From Bacteroidota bacterium (GTDB taxonomy: Bacteria > Bacteroidota > Bacteroidia > AKYH767-A > 2013-40CM-41-45): a stretch of 58,656 nt of DNA. Numbering within the stretch: the first letter of the stretch is position 1; each line of letters begins with the position of its first letter. Made by a program: the position numbers and the translations under genes. Below are positions 8,701 to 18,300 of this stretch, one piece after another. The notes under the pieces were generated by a model. It did no database searches. It was not told the DNA's origin and saw only the letters and a program-made list of their open reading frames with translations. Where the stretch lies: positions 1 to 58,656 of the forward strand of contig SHNE01000030.1 of assembly GCA_004295015.1 (NCBI GenBank), given 5' to 3'.

Positions 8701-10285
8701 ATTCGACTGCGGTTTAGGAATCGGAGTAAAGGACAGTTTATCTTTTGCCCATCTGAATCAAAATACATTTTATAGAAACCATCATTCTATAGCATGTTAT
8801 GAAAAGAGTACGCTTAGGGGCGGTGGAAAAGCGTTTATACAAAACTCCATTTTAGCAGGGTCATTGTTTGAAACTATTTCGCTTGATGATAAGTCAGAAG
8901 TAGAAATTAACTATTCTCTGTCGGACAAAGAATTGCTTTCCGGCAATCATAATATTTTTGATGATCCACAATTTGTTCATGCAACTACAGGCAATCTACA
9001 ACTTAAAAACACTTCACCCTGTATCGATTCTGGAAACCCATTGTCTCCATACGATCCTGACAGCTCTATTGCTGATATAGGAGCATATTATACGAATCAT
9101 GGCAATTATGGGCTAACTGTTCACATAAATGAAATAAACTACCATCCCGCTGACAATTACAATACGGGAGATTGGGTAGAAATATTTAACAGGACCAGCC
9201 AGGTTGTTGATTTAAGCGGATGGAAATTAGGTACTACTAAAAATGACTTTTCATTAAAACAAAATACCCTAATTCTGCCCGGGGAATATCTGGTGATTTG
9301 CGAAGACACGCTTTTGTTTAAGTCCAAATATCCCGGTATAAGTAACATAGGCGGAAATTTCTTTTATGAATTGGATAATAAATCCGACAGGGTTTCACTA
9401 TACGATCATAATGGCAAGGTGGTCCACAGCATCAGATATTCCGATTCCGGGCAATGGCCTGCATTGGCTGATGGCAGAGGGGCAACCCTGGAACTGAATG
9501 AATCAAAGGATGGAAATCTCGTTCAGGATTGGCACGAAAGTTTTCTGCTCATGGGCTCTCCGGGAACTGCTAACACTCTTCCACCTGATTTCAGTGGTAT
9601 ATTTATAAATGAAGTAATGGCTTCTAACAATGGAAGCATAGCAGACGATTTCAATGAATATGATGACTGGTTTGAAATTTATAACAGCACAGGTAGTTCG
9701 ATCAATCTCGGCGGACTTTATCTAACGGATCAATTGTCAAATTACAACAAACATCAATTGCCTTTGAACTTCCCTGCATTAACTACAATTCCTGCCGGAG
9801 GATATTATGTTTTGTGGGCCGACAATCAAATTGAACAAGGCACTAAACATGTTGCTTTTAAATTAAATGCTTCCGGAGAATCATTGGGAATCTATCAGAG
9901 AAGCTTGGAGGATTATTTGTTGATTGATAGCTTATCTTTTTCTTTCCAAAACTTCCGTGCAACTTGGGGCAGGTATCCGGATGGAACTACAACGATAAGT
10001 TATCTCGAGCCGACTCCTACTCTCAGTAATGTATTAAAAACGGAGCAGGAAGATCTCAATTCCAATATCATTGTTTTCCCAAATCCTGCTAAAAATGAAC
10101 TTCGGATCCGAACAATGAATCATTTGGTCGGTTCTGATTTCACTATCTATACTGCGATTGGGCAAAAAATTCTTACGGGAAAAATAGAAGCAGAAAACAC
10201 CTTTGTTAATATAAGCAATTTATTAAAAGGAGTGTATTTTATCTGTGTTGATCCGGAAAAACCGGTAAAATTAATTAAGTATTAA
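5762..10285 (+). CDS. Secreted CotH-kinase protein with lamin-tail, beta-helix and T9SS domains
   Basis: A 1507-residue multidomain exported protein. In order: signal peptide (1-18); a lamin-tail domain (about 20-90, starting IRINEILA); a chitobiase-C-like Ig domain (about 185-260, with IRFTIDGTTPN); a CotH kinase domain (about 265-640, with VVFINGQYNGIYEIRERLDE and WIANDNEHAFG); a short repeat domain (about 650-720, with GYKFIEWQGSG); a right-handed beta-helix (about 740-1110); two more lamin-tail domains (about 1120-1210 and 1280-1390); and a type A sorting domain (last 75). CotH proteins are atypical secretory kinases that phosphorylate extracellular proteins. The usual D-x-D of the metal site appears here as D-N-E, a conservative change. 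It is translationally coupled to the propeller gene upstream, which is a possible partner or substrate (inference). Confidence 0.85.
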   Translation: MKNSVLFVFILLSVSLNAQIRINEILALNSSVVNDPDFGEFSDFIELHNTAAYTINLQSYSITDDPDSKKKWMLPSLVLSADQHLIIWADGESKYPGERAYSKYKNDTITTTALHANFNVNSLGETIYLYNNQEELEDSLKLGVQEYDISIGRNIQNYSEWNYYSEPTPGKINSSFGSTSLNYASEPVFSIDEGFYPSAQQLQISSAGQNSLIRFTIDGTTPNEGSPVLSGSFNFARNYVIKARAYEPGKLPGKVITKTYFINENIDLPVISISTDNSNFYGFDYGILQNAMKEREVPVYVEYFDLNKQRKFNVNAGAKLFGSTIFNLPQRPISIAVKSKYGDDKINYKLFNDRESSVYYSFLLRNGGNDYDLSYFREGLSTSLIKNQMDVDYLAYRPCVVFINGQYNGIYEIRERLDENFISNNHYTNNANLDLLEDSLRVVSGSKYNYQNLIYFIENNDLSVADNYQYAREQIDIHEFTNYIIHKIFIGYWIVDLNNKYWRNNDTQSKWRWIANDNEHAFGKLGGDNYMDNTLSKVSGITGNLPAWSTFLFRNLLKNEEFKNDFIQRTSTYLNTVFNPAVTLPITDSLKAILSLQMPRHINKWGTPLSLSFWHSNIDFIKTFLQYRGEHVRQHITTQFGVQDSAHVEINIGGGGDVSLCGILLRDSIHSGYYFKNIPIKLKASPKPGYKFIEWQGSGNTFPEIVFIPGSDTSITAVFAPNPISIIPPLIQSDTILSTTLSPWYGLEDVIIKPGAKLIVEPGVEIFICENKSIYVEGGLIMSGSHDSLIRVGVDTLYSNINDKEDLRWGSIIADNPSDSVLIQYVKFNNGSYGNDRAKYFSTIAVYNTNIRFEHSEISDGGPPFYAYGGNVYIANSSFHTHNSCNGFVSINNVISPIVENCSFKGNKATDTDGLDLKGVTNALVKNNHIHDFSGTNCDGIDFGINSVNNIVEGNIIYNCTDKGISIGSQSNATIYRNLIFDCGLGIGVKDSLSFAHLNQNTFYRNHHSIACYEKSTLRGGGKAFIQNSILAGSLFETISLDDKSEVEINYSLSDKELLSGNHNIFDDPQFVHATTGNLQLKNTSPCIDSGNPLSPYDPDSSIADIGAYYTNHGNYGLTVHINEINYHPADNYNTGDWVEIFNRTSQVVDLSGWKLGTTKNDFSLKQNTLILPGEYLVICEDTLLFKSKYPGISNIGGNFFYELDNKSDRVSLYDHNGKVVHSIRYSDSGQWPALADGRGATLELNESKDGNLVQDWHESFLLMGSPGTANTLPPDFSGIFINEVMASNNGSIADDFNEYDDWFEIYNSTGSSINLGGLYLTDQLSNYNKHQLPLNFPALTTIPAGGYYVLWADNQIEQGTKHVAFKLNASGESLGIYQRSLEDYLLIDSLSFSFQNFRATWGRYPDGTTTISYLEPTPTLSNVLKTEQEDLNSNIIVFPNPAKNELRIRTMNHLVGSDFTIYTAIGQKILTGKIEAENTFVNISNLLKGVYFICVDPEKPVKLIKY

Positions 10286-10320
10286 CCAAAGTAAGGGATA
10301 GAAAATTCGGAACAGCGGGA

Positions 10321-10533
10321 AGTGGAGATTCCGGCGCATGTGATCACCCGCTGCCGGACAATTAAGGCAATTTGATTAGGAATTCGCTGGTTCGGTGTAC
10401 CGGAATTTTCAATTACTATGTAAATAATTCATAGTGAGAGTTTGGAAAATCCGGTCAAATTAACCAGCGAATTCCTGATCAAATTATCTGCATAAGCCGG
10501 AAATGGCTGATCAAGTTCACTGGAATATCCACC
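10321..10533. mobile_element. MITE-like palindromic element with ~90-bp imperfect inverted repeats
   Basis: The left arm (10321-10410) and the reverse complement of the right arm (10443-10533) align along their whole length. The best block, AATTTGAT(T/C)AGGAATTCGCTGGTT, has one mismatch in 24 bases. The arms share GTGGA-x-ATTCC at the outer end, CCGG words and TGATCA words at matching positions. The spacer is only about 32 bases and there is no transposase. It is either a non-autonomous element or two collapsed ends of a larger insertion sequence. The repeated CCGG/TGATCA pattern suggests an IS21-type ancestor; that is inference. Confidence 0.6.
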
Positions 10534-10682
10534 TCGCATAAATAAGAAATTTGGCTGATTGACTTGATAAGCGATGCATCCGGAAATTTATTGAATGCGT
10601 TTATAAGGCCATAATTGCCATCAAATCTGCCTCTACTTGGTTCGATATTTGGAACCCTTCGGTTACTTGTACAAACTCAGTG

Positions 10683-10840
10683 AACAAAGCGAGTGAACAG
10701 TGTCTTACTGTTCACTCACTCTGTTTCTCATACTTACACTAAAATTCCAACTCTTTTTTCTGTTCACTCACTCTGTTCTCACACTCAGCCTCAGCCTCAG
10801 CCTCTTTTTTTTTTCTTTCTGCTCACTCGCTCAGAAACGG
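10683..10840. repeat. Second copy of the hairpin plus degenerate 41-bp-type repeats
   Basis: A hairpin with perfect core GAGTGAACAGT/ACTGTTCACTC and loop GTCTT is followed by units beginning CTGTTCACTCACTCTG, near 10708 and 10760, and a third partial TGCTCACTCGCTC near 10828. Between them lie a run of GCCTCA repeats and a T tract. The layout and words match the cluster at 1169-1360, but the units are more diverged and of unequal length. A 68-codon frame over this stretch is translated repeat, not a gene. Confidence 0.65.
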
Positions 10841-11232
10841 AAACACAAACTTCAACACTTCAATCTCTGTAGCAGCCTCCTTATTCTCCTTTTAATTTTT
10901 TCATAGAAATTAAATATCAATTCCTGCTTTATTTTTCATTTGCTGATATTTTAGAATAGGGAATATTTTTCTAAGTTAATTTTTCATGTATCCTTCAGTT
11001 TATAATGAATAAAAAACAAAGATGACATATTAATAATTCAATCTTTTGTGCTGAACTTATCTTCTTTGAATACTGAATGTTAGGTTGATTTTCGCTATTC
11101 ACGATTCAATCTTATATTTTAATTATTATTCACTCAAATGGAGATTATTCGTTTAACTAATAATAAATCGTACCTTCAATTCCTGGATTATGATTTTAAA
11201 TAATTTAATAACTGAATTTTAATATTTAGCAC
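10841..11232. other. AT-rich intergenic region upstream of the oxidase gene
   Basis: About 390 bases of very AT-rich sequence with no coding frame. It must hold the promoter of the oxidase-nitrilase pair, but I see no exact TAnnTTTG element; CAATCTTTTG near 11040 is the closest. No strong hairpin was seen. Confidence 0.35.
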
Positions 11233-12609
11233 ATGAAAACTGAAAATCTTAATGCCTTAAAGTCTGCCATACAGGGCAGAGTCATGCTCCCTGACGAAAC
11301 AGGGTACGATGAATCAAGAGCCATCTGGAATGGAATGTTTGACAGAAAGCCTGCATTGATTATTCGATGTTCGAATACAAAAGATGTGCAGGCGGCTGTC
11401 AATTTCGGGAGGGATAACAATCTTCTTATTTCAGTTAAGGGTGGGGGTCATAATTCGGCAGGCACCGCAGTTTGTGACGATGGCCTTATGATTGACCTTT
11501 CTCAGATGAATGAGGTAAAAGTAGATGCTGAAAAGAATTTTGCGACTGTTCAAGGAGGGGCCTTGCTCAGTGCCGTTGATAGCGAAACTCAAAAAAGTGG
11601 TTTGGCTGTTCCTTCAGGAATTATATCGCACACGGGTGTTGGAGGATTAACTCTTGGTGGGGGTTTTGGCTGGATCAGCAGAAAGTTTGGTTTTTCAATT
11701 GACAATCTCATCTCTGCAGAAATTGTTACTGCGGCAGGGAATATTGTCAATGCCAGTGCCACAGAAAATGATGATTTGTTTTGGGCGATAAGAGGTGGTG
11801 GAGGAAATTTCGGAATTGTCACCAACTTCAAATTCAAAACAGCAAAAATCGGAACCGAAGTTCTTTCCGGTCCTGTCGTGAAGAAGTTTGAGAACATGAA
11901 GGATTACATGCAGTTTCACCGTGATTATGTTCGTAAAATGCCTGATGAAATGACTATCTGGTTAGTTGTTCGTCATGCTCCACCACTGCCTTTTATACCC
12001 AATGAGTTTCATGGAAAGTTGGTTGTACTTGTCCCTTTTGTTTGGCTAGGAGATCCTGAACAAGGTAAAAAACTGATTCAGCCTATACTTGATCATGGCG
12101 AAACTTTAGGCAGTGGTGCAGGAATGCACCCATGGGTAGGCTGGCAATCTGCATTTGACGGATTGGTTCCACACGGCGCAAGAAATTATTGGAAATCCCA
12201 CCATTTAACAGGTCTCTCAGATGAATGCATAGACCGTCTCCGCGAATATGCTTTAACGATGCCTTCAGATGAGTGTGAAATTTTCATTCCTCACATGGAA
12301 GGTGCACCAAGCAGGATTGCAGCGAATGCAACTGCATTTCCTCACAGGAACACACCCTTCGTATTGAATATCCATACACGTTGGCAAAAAGCCTCTGATG
12401 ATAAAATGGCACTGCAGTGGGCCCGGGATTTCCACTCAGCAACAAAAGAATTTAGCCAGGGCGTGTACGTGAATTTTTTGAGTGACGAAGGTGCCGGTCG
12501 TGTCAGAGAAGCTTATACACCGGATGTTTGGGACAAGCTGGTCAGATGCAAAAAGAAGTGGGACCCGAATAATTTATTCAGAATGAATCAGAACATTAGT
12601 CCTGATTAA
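11233..12609 (+). CDS. FAD-linked oxidase of the berberine-bridge (BBE-like) type
   Basis: A 458-residue cytoplasmic-looking flavoprotein of normal family length. The N-terminal FAD-binding domain (about 30-220) contains SVKGGGHNSAG, where His73 is in the position that binds FAD covalently, then TGVGGLTLGGGFGW and WAIRGGGGNFGIVT. The C-terminal berberine-bridge element ends in WDPNNLFRMNQNI. The second covalent anchor, a Cys just before the GVGGLTLGGG loop, is absent here (ISHTGVGG), so only the histidyl link is expected. Such enzymes oxidise sugars, alcohols or alkaloid-like amines with O2 or another acceptor; the substrate is not predictable. No signal peptide. A nitrilase gene follows 46 bases later in the same direction, suggesting a joint pathway. 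Confidence 0.88.
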   Translation: MKTENLNALKSAIQGRVMLPDETGYDESRAIWNGMFDRKPALIIRCSNTKDVQAAVNFGRDNNLLISVKGGGHNSAGTAVCDDGLMIDLSQMNEVKVDAEKNFATVQGGALLSAVDSETQKSGLAVPSGIISHTGVGGLTLGGGFGWISRKFGFSIDNLISAEIVTAAGNIVNASATENDDLFWAIRGGGGNFGIVTNFKFKTAKIGTEVLSGPVVKKFENMKDYMQFHRDYVRKMPDEMTIWLVVRHAPPLPFIPNEFHGKLVVLVPFVWLGDPEQGKKLIQPILDHGETLGSGAGMHPWVGWQSAFDGLVPHGARNYWKSHHLTGLSDECIDRLREYALTMPSDECEIFIPHMEGAPSRIAANATAFPHRNTPFVLNIHTRWQKASDDKMALQWARDFHSATKEFSQGVYVNFLSDEGAGRVREAYTPDVWDKLVRCKKKWDPNNLFRMNQNISPD

Positions 12610-12655
12610 ATAAATTCACATAAAAATAGTAGTGCATTCTTTATTTTATATATGT

Positions 12656-13576
12656 ATGAATCAAATTAAGAGAGTTGCTTCCGCGCAGGTATCACCGGTT
12701 TTTCTAAATAAGAAAAAAACAATTGAGAAAGCCTGTGATATCATTGCTGAAGCGGGTGAAAAAGGAGCTGAACTTATTGTATTCCCGGAAGCTTTCATTT
12801 CCGCTTATCCTGATTGGATTTGGCTGATTCCAAATAGTAATGGGGCAGAGTTAAATGCGCTCTATTTAAAGCTCGTCGAGAATGCCGTATCTGTGAACGA
12901 TGGAACATTTGAGATTCTCTCTGAAACAGCTGAAAAAGCAGGTATAAATGTTGTTATTGGAATGAATGAGAGGAACTCAGAAAGCAGTAATGCCAGCCTG
13001 TTCAATAGCCTTTTATTTATTGATGATCATGGAAAGATTTTAGGAGTTCATCGCAAACTCATACCTACCTCGGCTGAACGATTGGTATGGGCTCAGGGTG
13101 ATGGTAGTTCTTTGCGATCCTATCCTACAAGCGTTGGAAAAGTTGCCGGACTGATTTGTTGGGAAAATTATATGCCATTGGCTCGCACTGCAATTTATGA
13201 AAGCGGAGCGCAAATTTTAGCTGCATCGACATGGGATAAGAGTCCAAATTGGCTATTGAGTATGCAACACAATGCAAGAGAAGGTGGGATATTTATTATC
13301 AGTACTTGCATGCCATTGAATATTTCTGAAATACCGGATGAGTACGATTTTAAAAAGCTATATCCTGCCGGAAGGGAATGGATAAATGTTGGAAACTCAT
13401 GCATCATAGGGCCCGATGGAAAAATTCTTACAGGACCGGTCGAAGCAAGGGAAGAGATTTTATATGCTGATATCGATTTAAACCAGATCATTAAAGCAAA
13501 GCGTATGTTCGATGTCGTTGGTCATTATTCAAGACCTGATGTTTTCGACTTTTCTGTTCGAACAAAAGTAGATTAA
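12656..13576 (+). CDS. Nitrilase (aliphatic/aromatic nitrilase branch)
   Basis: A carbon-nitrogen hydrolase of about 306 residues with the full catalytic triad: Glu45 in IVFPEAF, Lys134 in VHRKLIPTSAE and Cys168 in GLICWENYMPL. The C-W-E-N-Y/x-M-P-L context and the PTSAERLVWAQGDGS loop are typical of true nitrilases (nitrile to acid plus ammonia) rather than amidases. A GTG start at 12632 is possible, but I prefer the ATG at 12656, which begins MNQIKRVASAQ as in homologues. No signal peptide, so it is cytoplasmic. It lies 46 bases after the FAD-linked oxidase and is probably co-transcribed. A route in which the oxidase makes a precursor for the nitrile or handles its product is inference only. 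Confidence 0.88.
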   Translation: MNQIKRVASAQVSPVFLNKKKTIEKACDIIAEAGEKGAELIVFPEAFISAYPDWIWLIPNSNGAELNALYLKLVENAVSVNDGTFEILSETAEKAGINVVIGMNERNSESSNASLFNSLLFIDDHGKILGVHRKLIPTSAERLVWAQGDGSSLRSYPTSVGKVAGLICWENYMPLARTAIYESGAQILAASTWDKSPNWLLSMQHNAREGGIFIISTCMPLNISEIPDEYDFKKLYPAGREWINVGNSCIIGPDGKILTGPVEAREEILYADIDLNQIIKAKRMFDVVGHYSRPDVFDFSVRTKVD

Positions 13577-13848
13577 AGGCCTATAGCTCTTAAAGTAGAT
13601 CCTATTTGCTGCAAGGAAAAAGTATACAGGGATACATGAAGCTCATCCTGCAACCTTAGTAGCTTTGGTGATTCCGGTATGCTGCTTGAGTATTGGTTCT
13701 GTTTGATTCAATAAACGCACCGGAGCTTGCTTTTACGTTTCTCAAAATTCAACGTGTTTTTCACTATATTGCCACCTTCACATTAGCCTGGTTTTTCATT
13801 TTAAGTTTCTCCGGGTGAAATTTATTTTTCTCAAAAGAGGCAGGATCA

Positions 13849-15087
13849 ATGAATAAAAACGTACAGGAGATTCAAATCAAAGATTACACCTACGATCTCC
13901 CCGAACACAAAATTGCAAAATATCCTTTGCAGGAAAGAGATCTAAGTAAACTTCTTATTTATCATAATGGCTTAATCGAAGAAACCGTCTATAAAAACAT
14001 CGATGTCTTTATCCCTGAAAAATCCTTTTTGATTTTTAACAATACCAAAGTCATTCAAGCCCGTTTGAATTTTAAAAATTTAAATGGAGCCGGAATAGAG
14101 ATATTTTGTCTGGAGCCGGGTTCATTGAATCCTGAATATACTTCCGCTATGAATCAAAAAGGTAGCGTGGAGTGGAAGTGCTTTGTCGGGAGATTGGTGA
14201 AATGGAAAGAAAAGATAATAAGCAAGGATGCACAGGATTTCAAATTGAATGCCGAGATCGTAGGGGAAAGTGCCGGAACGTTTACTATAAAGTTCAGCTG
14301 GCAGCCTGAGAATTACACTTTTGCCGAGGTTCTTGAACAGGCTGGTGAGATGCCTATCCCACCTTACCTGAAAAGAGAGTCTGAGGGCATTGATAAGAGT
14401 CGTTATCAAACTGTTTATGCAAGTCAGGATGGTTCGGTTGCGGCACCAACTGCCGGATTGCACTTCACCGAGAGGATTTTTGAGAAACTAAATTCCAAAT
14501 TAATCAAAACAGATTTTGTAACACTACACGTTGGAGCAGGAACATTTAAGCCGGTCAAAACCGATACTATTGCCGATCATGAAATGCATTATGAATGGAT
14601 TGAGGTCGGGCAGACTTTGATCGAGAAATTATTGGTTATTTCATCGGATCCCTGCTCAGACCAAAAAATTATAACCGTTGGAACTACCTCACTTAGAACC
14701 ATCGAAACACTCTATTGGATGGGAGTAAAAGCATCTCTGAAAACAAATTCAGAATTGTCAGATTTGGAGGTCAAACAATGGGATGCTTATGAATTGCCTC
14801 AGGATATTGAATTGCTTGATTCCTTAAATGCATTACTTTCCTGGCTGAAAAAAAATGAAATACGGCAGCTCTTCTGCAAAACGCAAATATTGATAGCACC
14901 ACCTTATCGATTAAGAATTGCACAGGCACTTATCACCAATTTTCATCAACCAAATTCTACCTTGTTATTGCTCGTTGCGGCAGTTGTTGGACCTGATTGG
15001 AAAAAGATTTATGACTACGCACTTGACCACAATTTAAGGTTTTTAAGTTATGGTGATGGGAGTCTTTTGTTTAGTCGCACATCTTGA
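13849..15087 (+). CDS. queA: S-adenosylmethionine:tRNA ribosyltransferase-isomerase (QueA family)
   Basis: A 412-residue protein matching QueA, which transfers and isomerises the ribosyl part of AdoMet onto 7-aminomethyl-7-deazaguanine in tRNA to give epoxyqueuosine. Diagnostic segments are YDLPEHKIAKYPLQERDLSKLL at the N-terminus, AAPTAGLHFTE in the middle, HVGAGTFKPVK, and TNFHQPNSTLLLLVAAVVG near the C-terminus. The protein is about 60 residues longer than classical QueA, like a longer Bacteroidota form that I remember. No other queuosine gene is adjacent. It is preceded by about 270 bases without a gene and looks monocistronic. Confidence 0.9.
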   Translation: MNKNVQEIQIKDYTYDLPEHKIAKYPLQERDLSKLLIYHNGLIEETVYKNIDVFIPEKSFLIFNNTKVIQARLNFKNLNGAGIEIFCLEPGSLNPEYTSAMNQKGSVEWKCFVGRLVKWKEKIISKDAQDFKLNAEIVGESAGTFTIKFSWQPENYTFAEVLEQAGEMPIPPYLKRESEGIDKSRYQTVYASQDGSVAAPTAGLHFTERIFEKLNSKLIKTDFVTLHVGAGTFKPVKTDTIADHEMHYEWIEVGQTLIEKLLVISSDPCSDQKIITVGTTSLRTIETLYWMGVKASLKTNSELSDLEVKQWDAYELPQDIELLDSLNALLSWLKKNEIRQLFCKTQILIAPPYRLRIAQALITNFHQPNSTLLLLVAAVVGPDWKKIYDYALDHNLRFLSYGDGSLLFSRTS

Positions 15088-15371
15088 TTAGGAGATTTTC
15101 GACGTTCATTTATTGCTAATTTTATTGCATTCTCATAAGAAGCGATTTTCTATTGCAATAACAGCATTCAGCGAGAGAACTTCCCTCTGAAATGTTAATT
15201 TGTATGTTCATTTAAATATTTTATTTGCCCTCATAGTACCAATCCTCGTGGATAATTTTTAGCACCTTCGTAACATCCACCTGATATTGATGATTATTCG
15301 TTTCTAAGCGGAATCCTACTTTCGTTTAAGAACGATTCAATTTCAATAGGAGAAAAACAAAGCACTATTTT

Positions 15372-18300
15372 ATGAAATTAATACCATCGGCTCACGAACT
15401 CATCAGTAATATGAGAGCCTTTTTCCGACCTCAGACTGACTCCGGGGATTTTCAATATGAAGAACCTTTAAGGGCGGAGTTATATGGCTCAGGACAAATG
15501 GAACGCTTTGGAAAGAAGCTTGCAGCTTCTCATGTTCTGAGCACCAAGCCTGCCAAAGATCATCTCTTGAAACGGCTTGCTGATAATGAGACGGTATTAC
15601 ATATGGTGCGCAAGTTGCTTACCAACTCGATAAAGAAAAGTCATCAGCTTACCCCGGCCGGCGAATGGCTCATAGATAATTTTTATCTGATAGAGGAGGA
15701 TATCCGGAATGCTAAACTGCATTTTCCTAAAGGTTATAGTGAAGATTTACCTCAGCTGACCAGTGAGACTGATTCAGGGCCTACGCGAATATATGATATC
15801 GCTTTAAACATTATTTCACACAGTGATGGTCGGGTCGACATCGATAACCTGAGTAGTTTCATCAAATCATACCAAACTGTTAATCCCTTACAGTTGGGTG
15901 AATTGTGGGCGATTCCAATCATGCTTCACCTGGCTCTGATAGAGAATCTCAGACGCGTTGCAGCAAGAATTGCTATGGATAGAATTGATGCAAACCTGGC
16001 AGATTTTTGGGTAAAGCAATTAATGGAAACAGTAGAAAGCCTTCCTAAGAATCTTATTTTAGTAATTGCCGACATGGCCAGGTCTTCTCCTCCCATGTCC
16101 AGCGCCTTCGTCTCTGAACTTACAAGGCAATTAAGGGGCCAGGGTCCGGATTTAGCTTTAGTGCTTAATTGGATGGAGCAGCAATTAATTGAGACCGGTA
16201 AAAGCAGCGCTGAATTAGTAAATATGGAAGTGCAGAAGCAGGCGGCTGATCAGGTTTCAATGAGCAATAGTATTGGTAGTATTCGCGTACTAAGTGCAAT
16301 GGACTGGCGGGATTTCATTGAAGCACATAGCGTAGTTGAGCAAACGCTGCGTCAGGATCATGAGGGAGTATATGGTTCTATGGATTTTGCCACACGTGAC
16401 AGATACAGGCATGTAGTGGAAGGGATAGCAAAAAAAAGTAAACTTTCAGAGCAGGAAGTTGCACAAATTGCTATTGAGTTGATGCAGGAGAATTTAAAAA
16501 AGGAAGTTAGAGATGTGCGTGCTTCACACGTTGGATATTTTCTGATTGATAAAGGAGTTGCCCAAACCAGACAACTTGCCAGAATGCGAATGTCTGCAGG
16601 TGATAAGCTGAGAACAATCTCAAAAGTCAATTCTTTAAAAATATATTTTGCATCAATTTTTATTGTTACATCACTTATCACCGGCTGGTTTTTTGTAAAG
16701 GCATATTCCGATACTCAGCATTATGGATTGCTGATCACCATTTTTTTGCTTTCTGTTTTGTGTGCAAGTCAGTTGGCCATATCTTTGGTTAATTTTTTTG
16801 CCACCTTATTGGTAAAGCCACATTTGCTCCCACGAATGGATTTTTCCAAAGAAATTCCGAAGGAGTACAGTACAATGGTAATAATCCCGGCCATGTTGAC
16901 TAATACCGATGAGGTTGAAACGCTTGTCGAGTCTCTTGAAGTACGTTTTCTTGCAAACAGAAATAAGAATTTACATTTTGGTTTGTTAACTGATTTTACT
17001 GATGCAACGGAAGAAACCAGACCCGGAGATGATTTACTGATCAGCTTAGCTCGTGAAAAAATAGTTGAACTCAATAATAAGTATACTCAAGGTAGAGATG
17101 ATTTGTTCTATCTTTTCCATCGTCCCCGCCGTTGGAATCCATCTGAGAATGCATGGATGGGTTATGAGCGGAAGCGCGGAAAACTTTCAGAGCTTAATTC
17201 ATTGTTGAGAGGACGCTCAAAAGATCGTTTTTCTATTGTCATTGGTGACCAAAGTGTTTTTCCTTCCATTAAGTATGTCATAACACTTGATGCCGATACC
17301 CAGTTACCTTTAAACTCTGCATGGAAGCTTGTAGGTACGATGGCTCATCCGCTCAATCATCCGCGTTATAGCGAGAGGAAGAAACGCATTACGCAGGGCT
17401 ATGGAATTTTGCAACCCCGTGTTTCTATTCACCTTCCCGATACTGACAGTTCGCTCTATGCACGTATGCATGGCAATGAACCGGGCCTTGATCCATATAC
17501 GCGTGCATCTTCTGATGTGTATCAGGATTTATTTGGTGAAGGTTCTTTTATCGGTAAGGGTATATATGAAGTGGATACTTTCATTAAAGTACTGGATGGG
17601 AAGTTTTCAGAGAACAAAATTCTCAGTCATGATTTGCTTGAAGGTTGCTACATCCGCTCAGGATTAGTCAGTGATGTTAATTTGTTTGAGAAATATCCGG
17701 AGAGCTATGCTGCCGATATGAAACGTATATCGCGGTGGGTGAGGGGCGATTGGCAAATATTTTCCTGGTTCTTACCGATTGTACCTGCACCGGGAAGGCA
17801 ATGGGTAAAGAATCCGATTTCAATCTTGTCCCGATGGAAGATTTTAGATAATATCAGAAGAAGTCTTGTGCCATTTGCTATAACTGTACTGATTCTTTTA
17901 GGTTGGCTGGTTCTGCCTTCAACATTATTCTGGACATTAGTGGTTACCGGTATTATCATTTTTCCGATTTTTATCAGTTCCACATGGGCATTTATCAGGA
18001 AACCTGAGGATGTTAATTTGCTTTTTCATTTGCAATATTCCTGGACAAATATTGAGAATGTGTTTGTCAAAACTCTCTACGCTTTAATATGCCTTCCGTA
18101 TGAGGCCTATTCAAATCTGAAATCTATTTTTCTCGCATTGTGGAGAATGCTGGTAAGCAGAAAGAAACTTCTCGAATGGAGCACCGCCAGTCAGGGTGGA
18201 AGAGGGGGCAAGATGAGCCTTATGGATTCCTACTCGTCTATGTGGATAGAACCGGTACTTGCTCTTATTGTGATTGTATATTTGTCGGCAAATGATTCAG

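Noticed and set aside
10600..10690. Minus-strand gene-end fragment (EFVQVTEGFQISNQVEADLMAIMAL)-like tail
   Set aside because: A short frame resembling the end of an efflux adaptor by eye, but too short and too weak to call.
10700..10906. 68-codon plus-strand frame over the second repeat cluster
   Set aside because: Low-complexity Leu/Phe/Ser translation of repeat and T-rich DNA.
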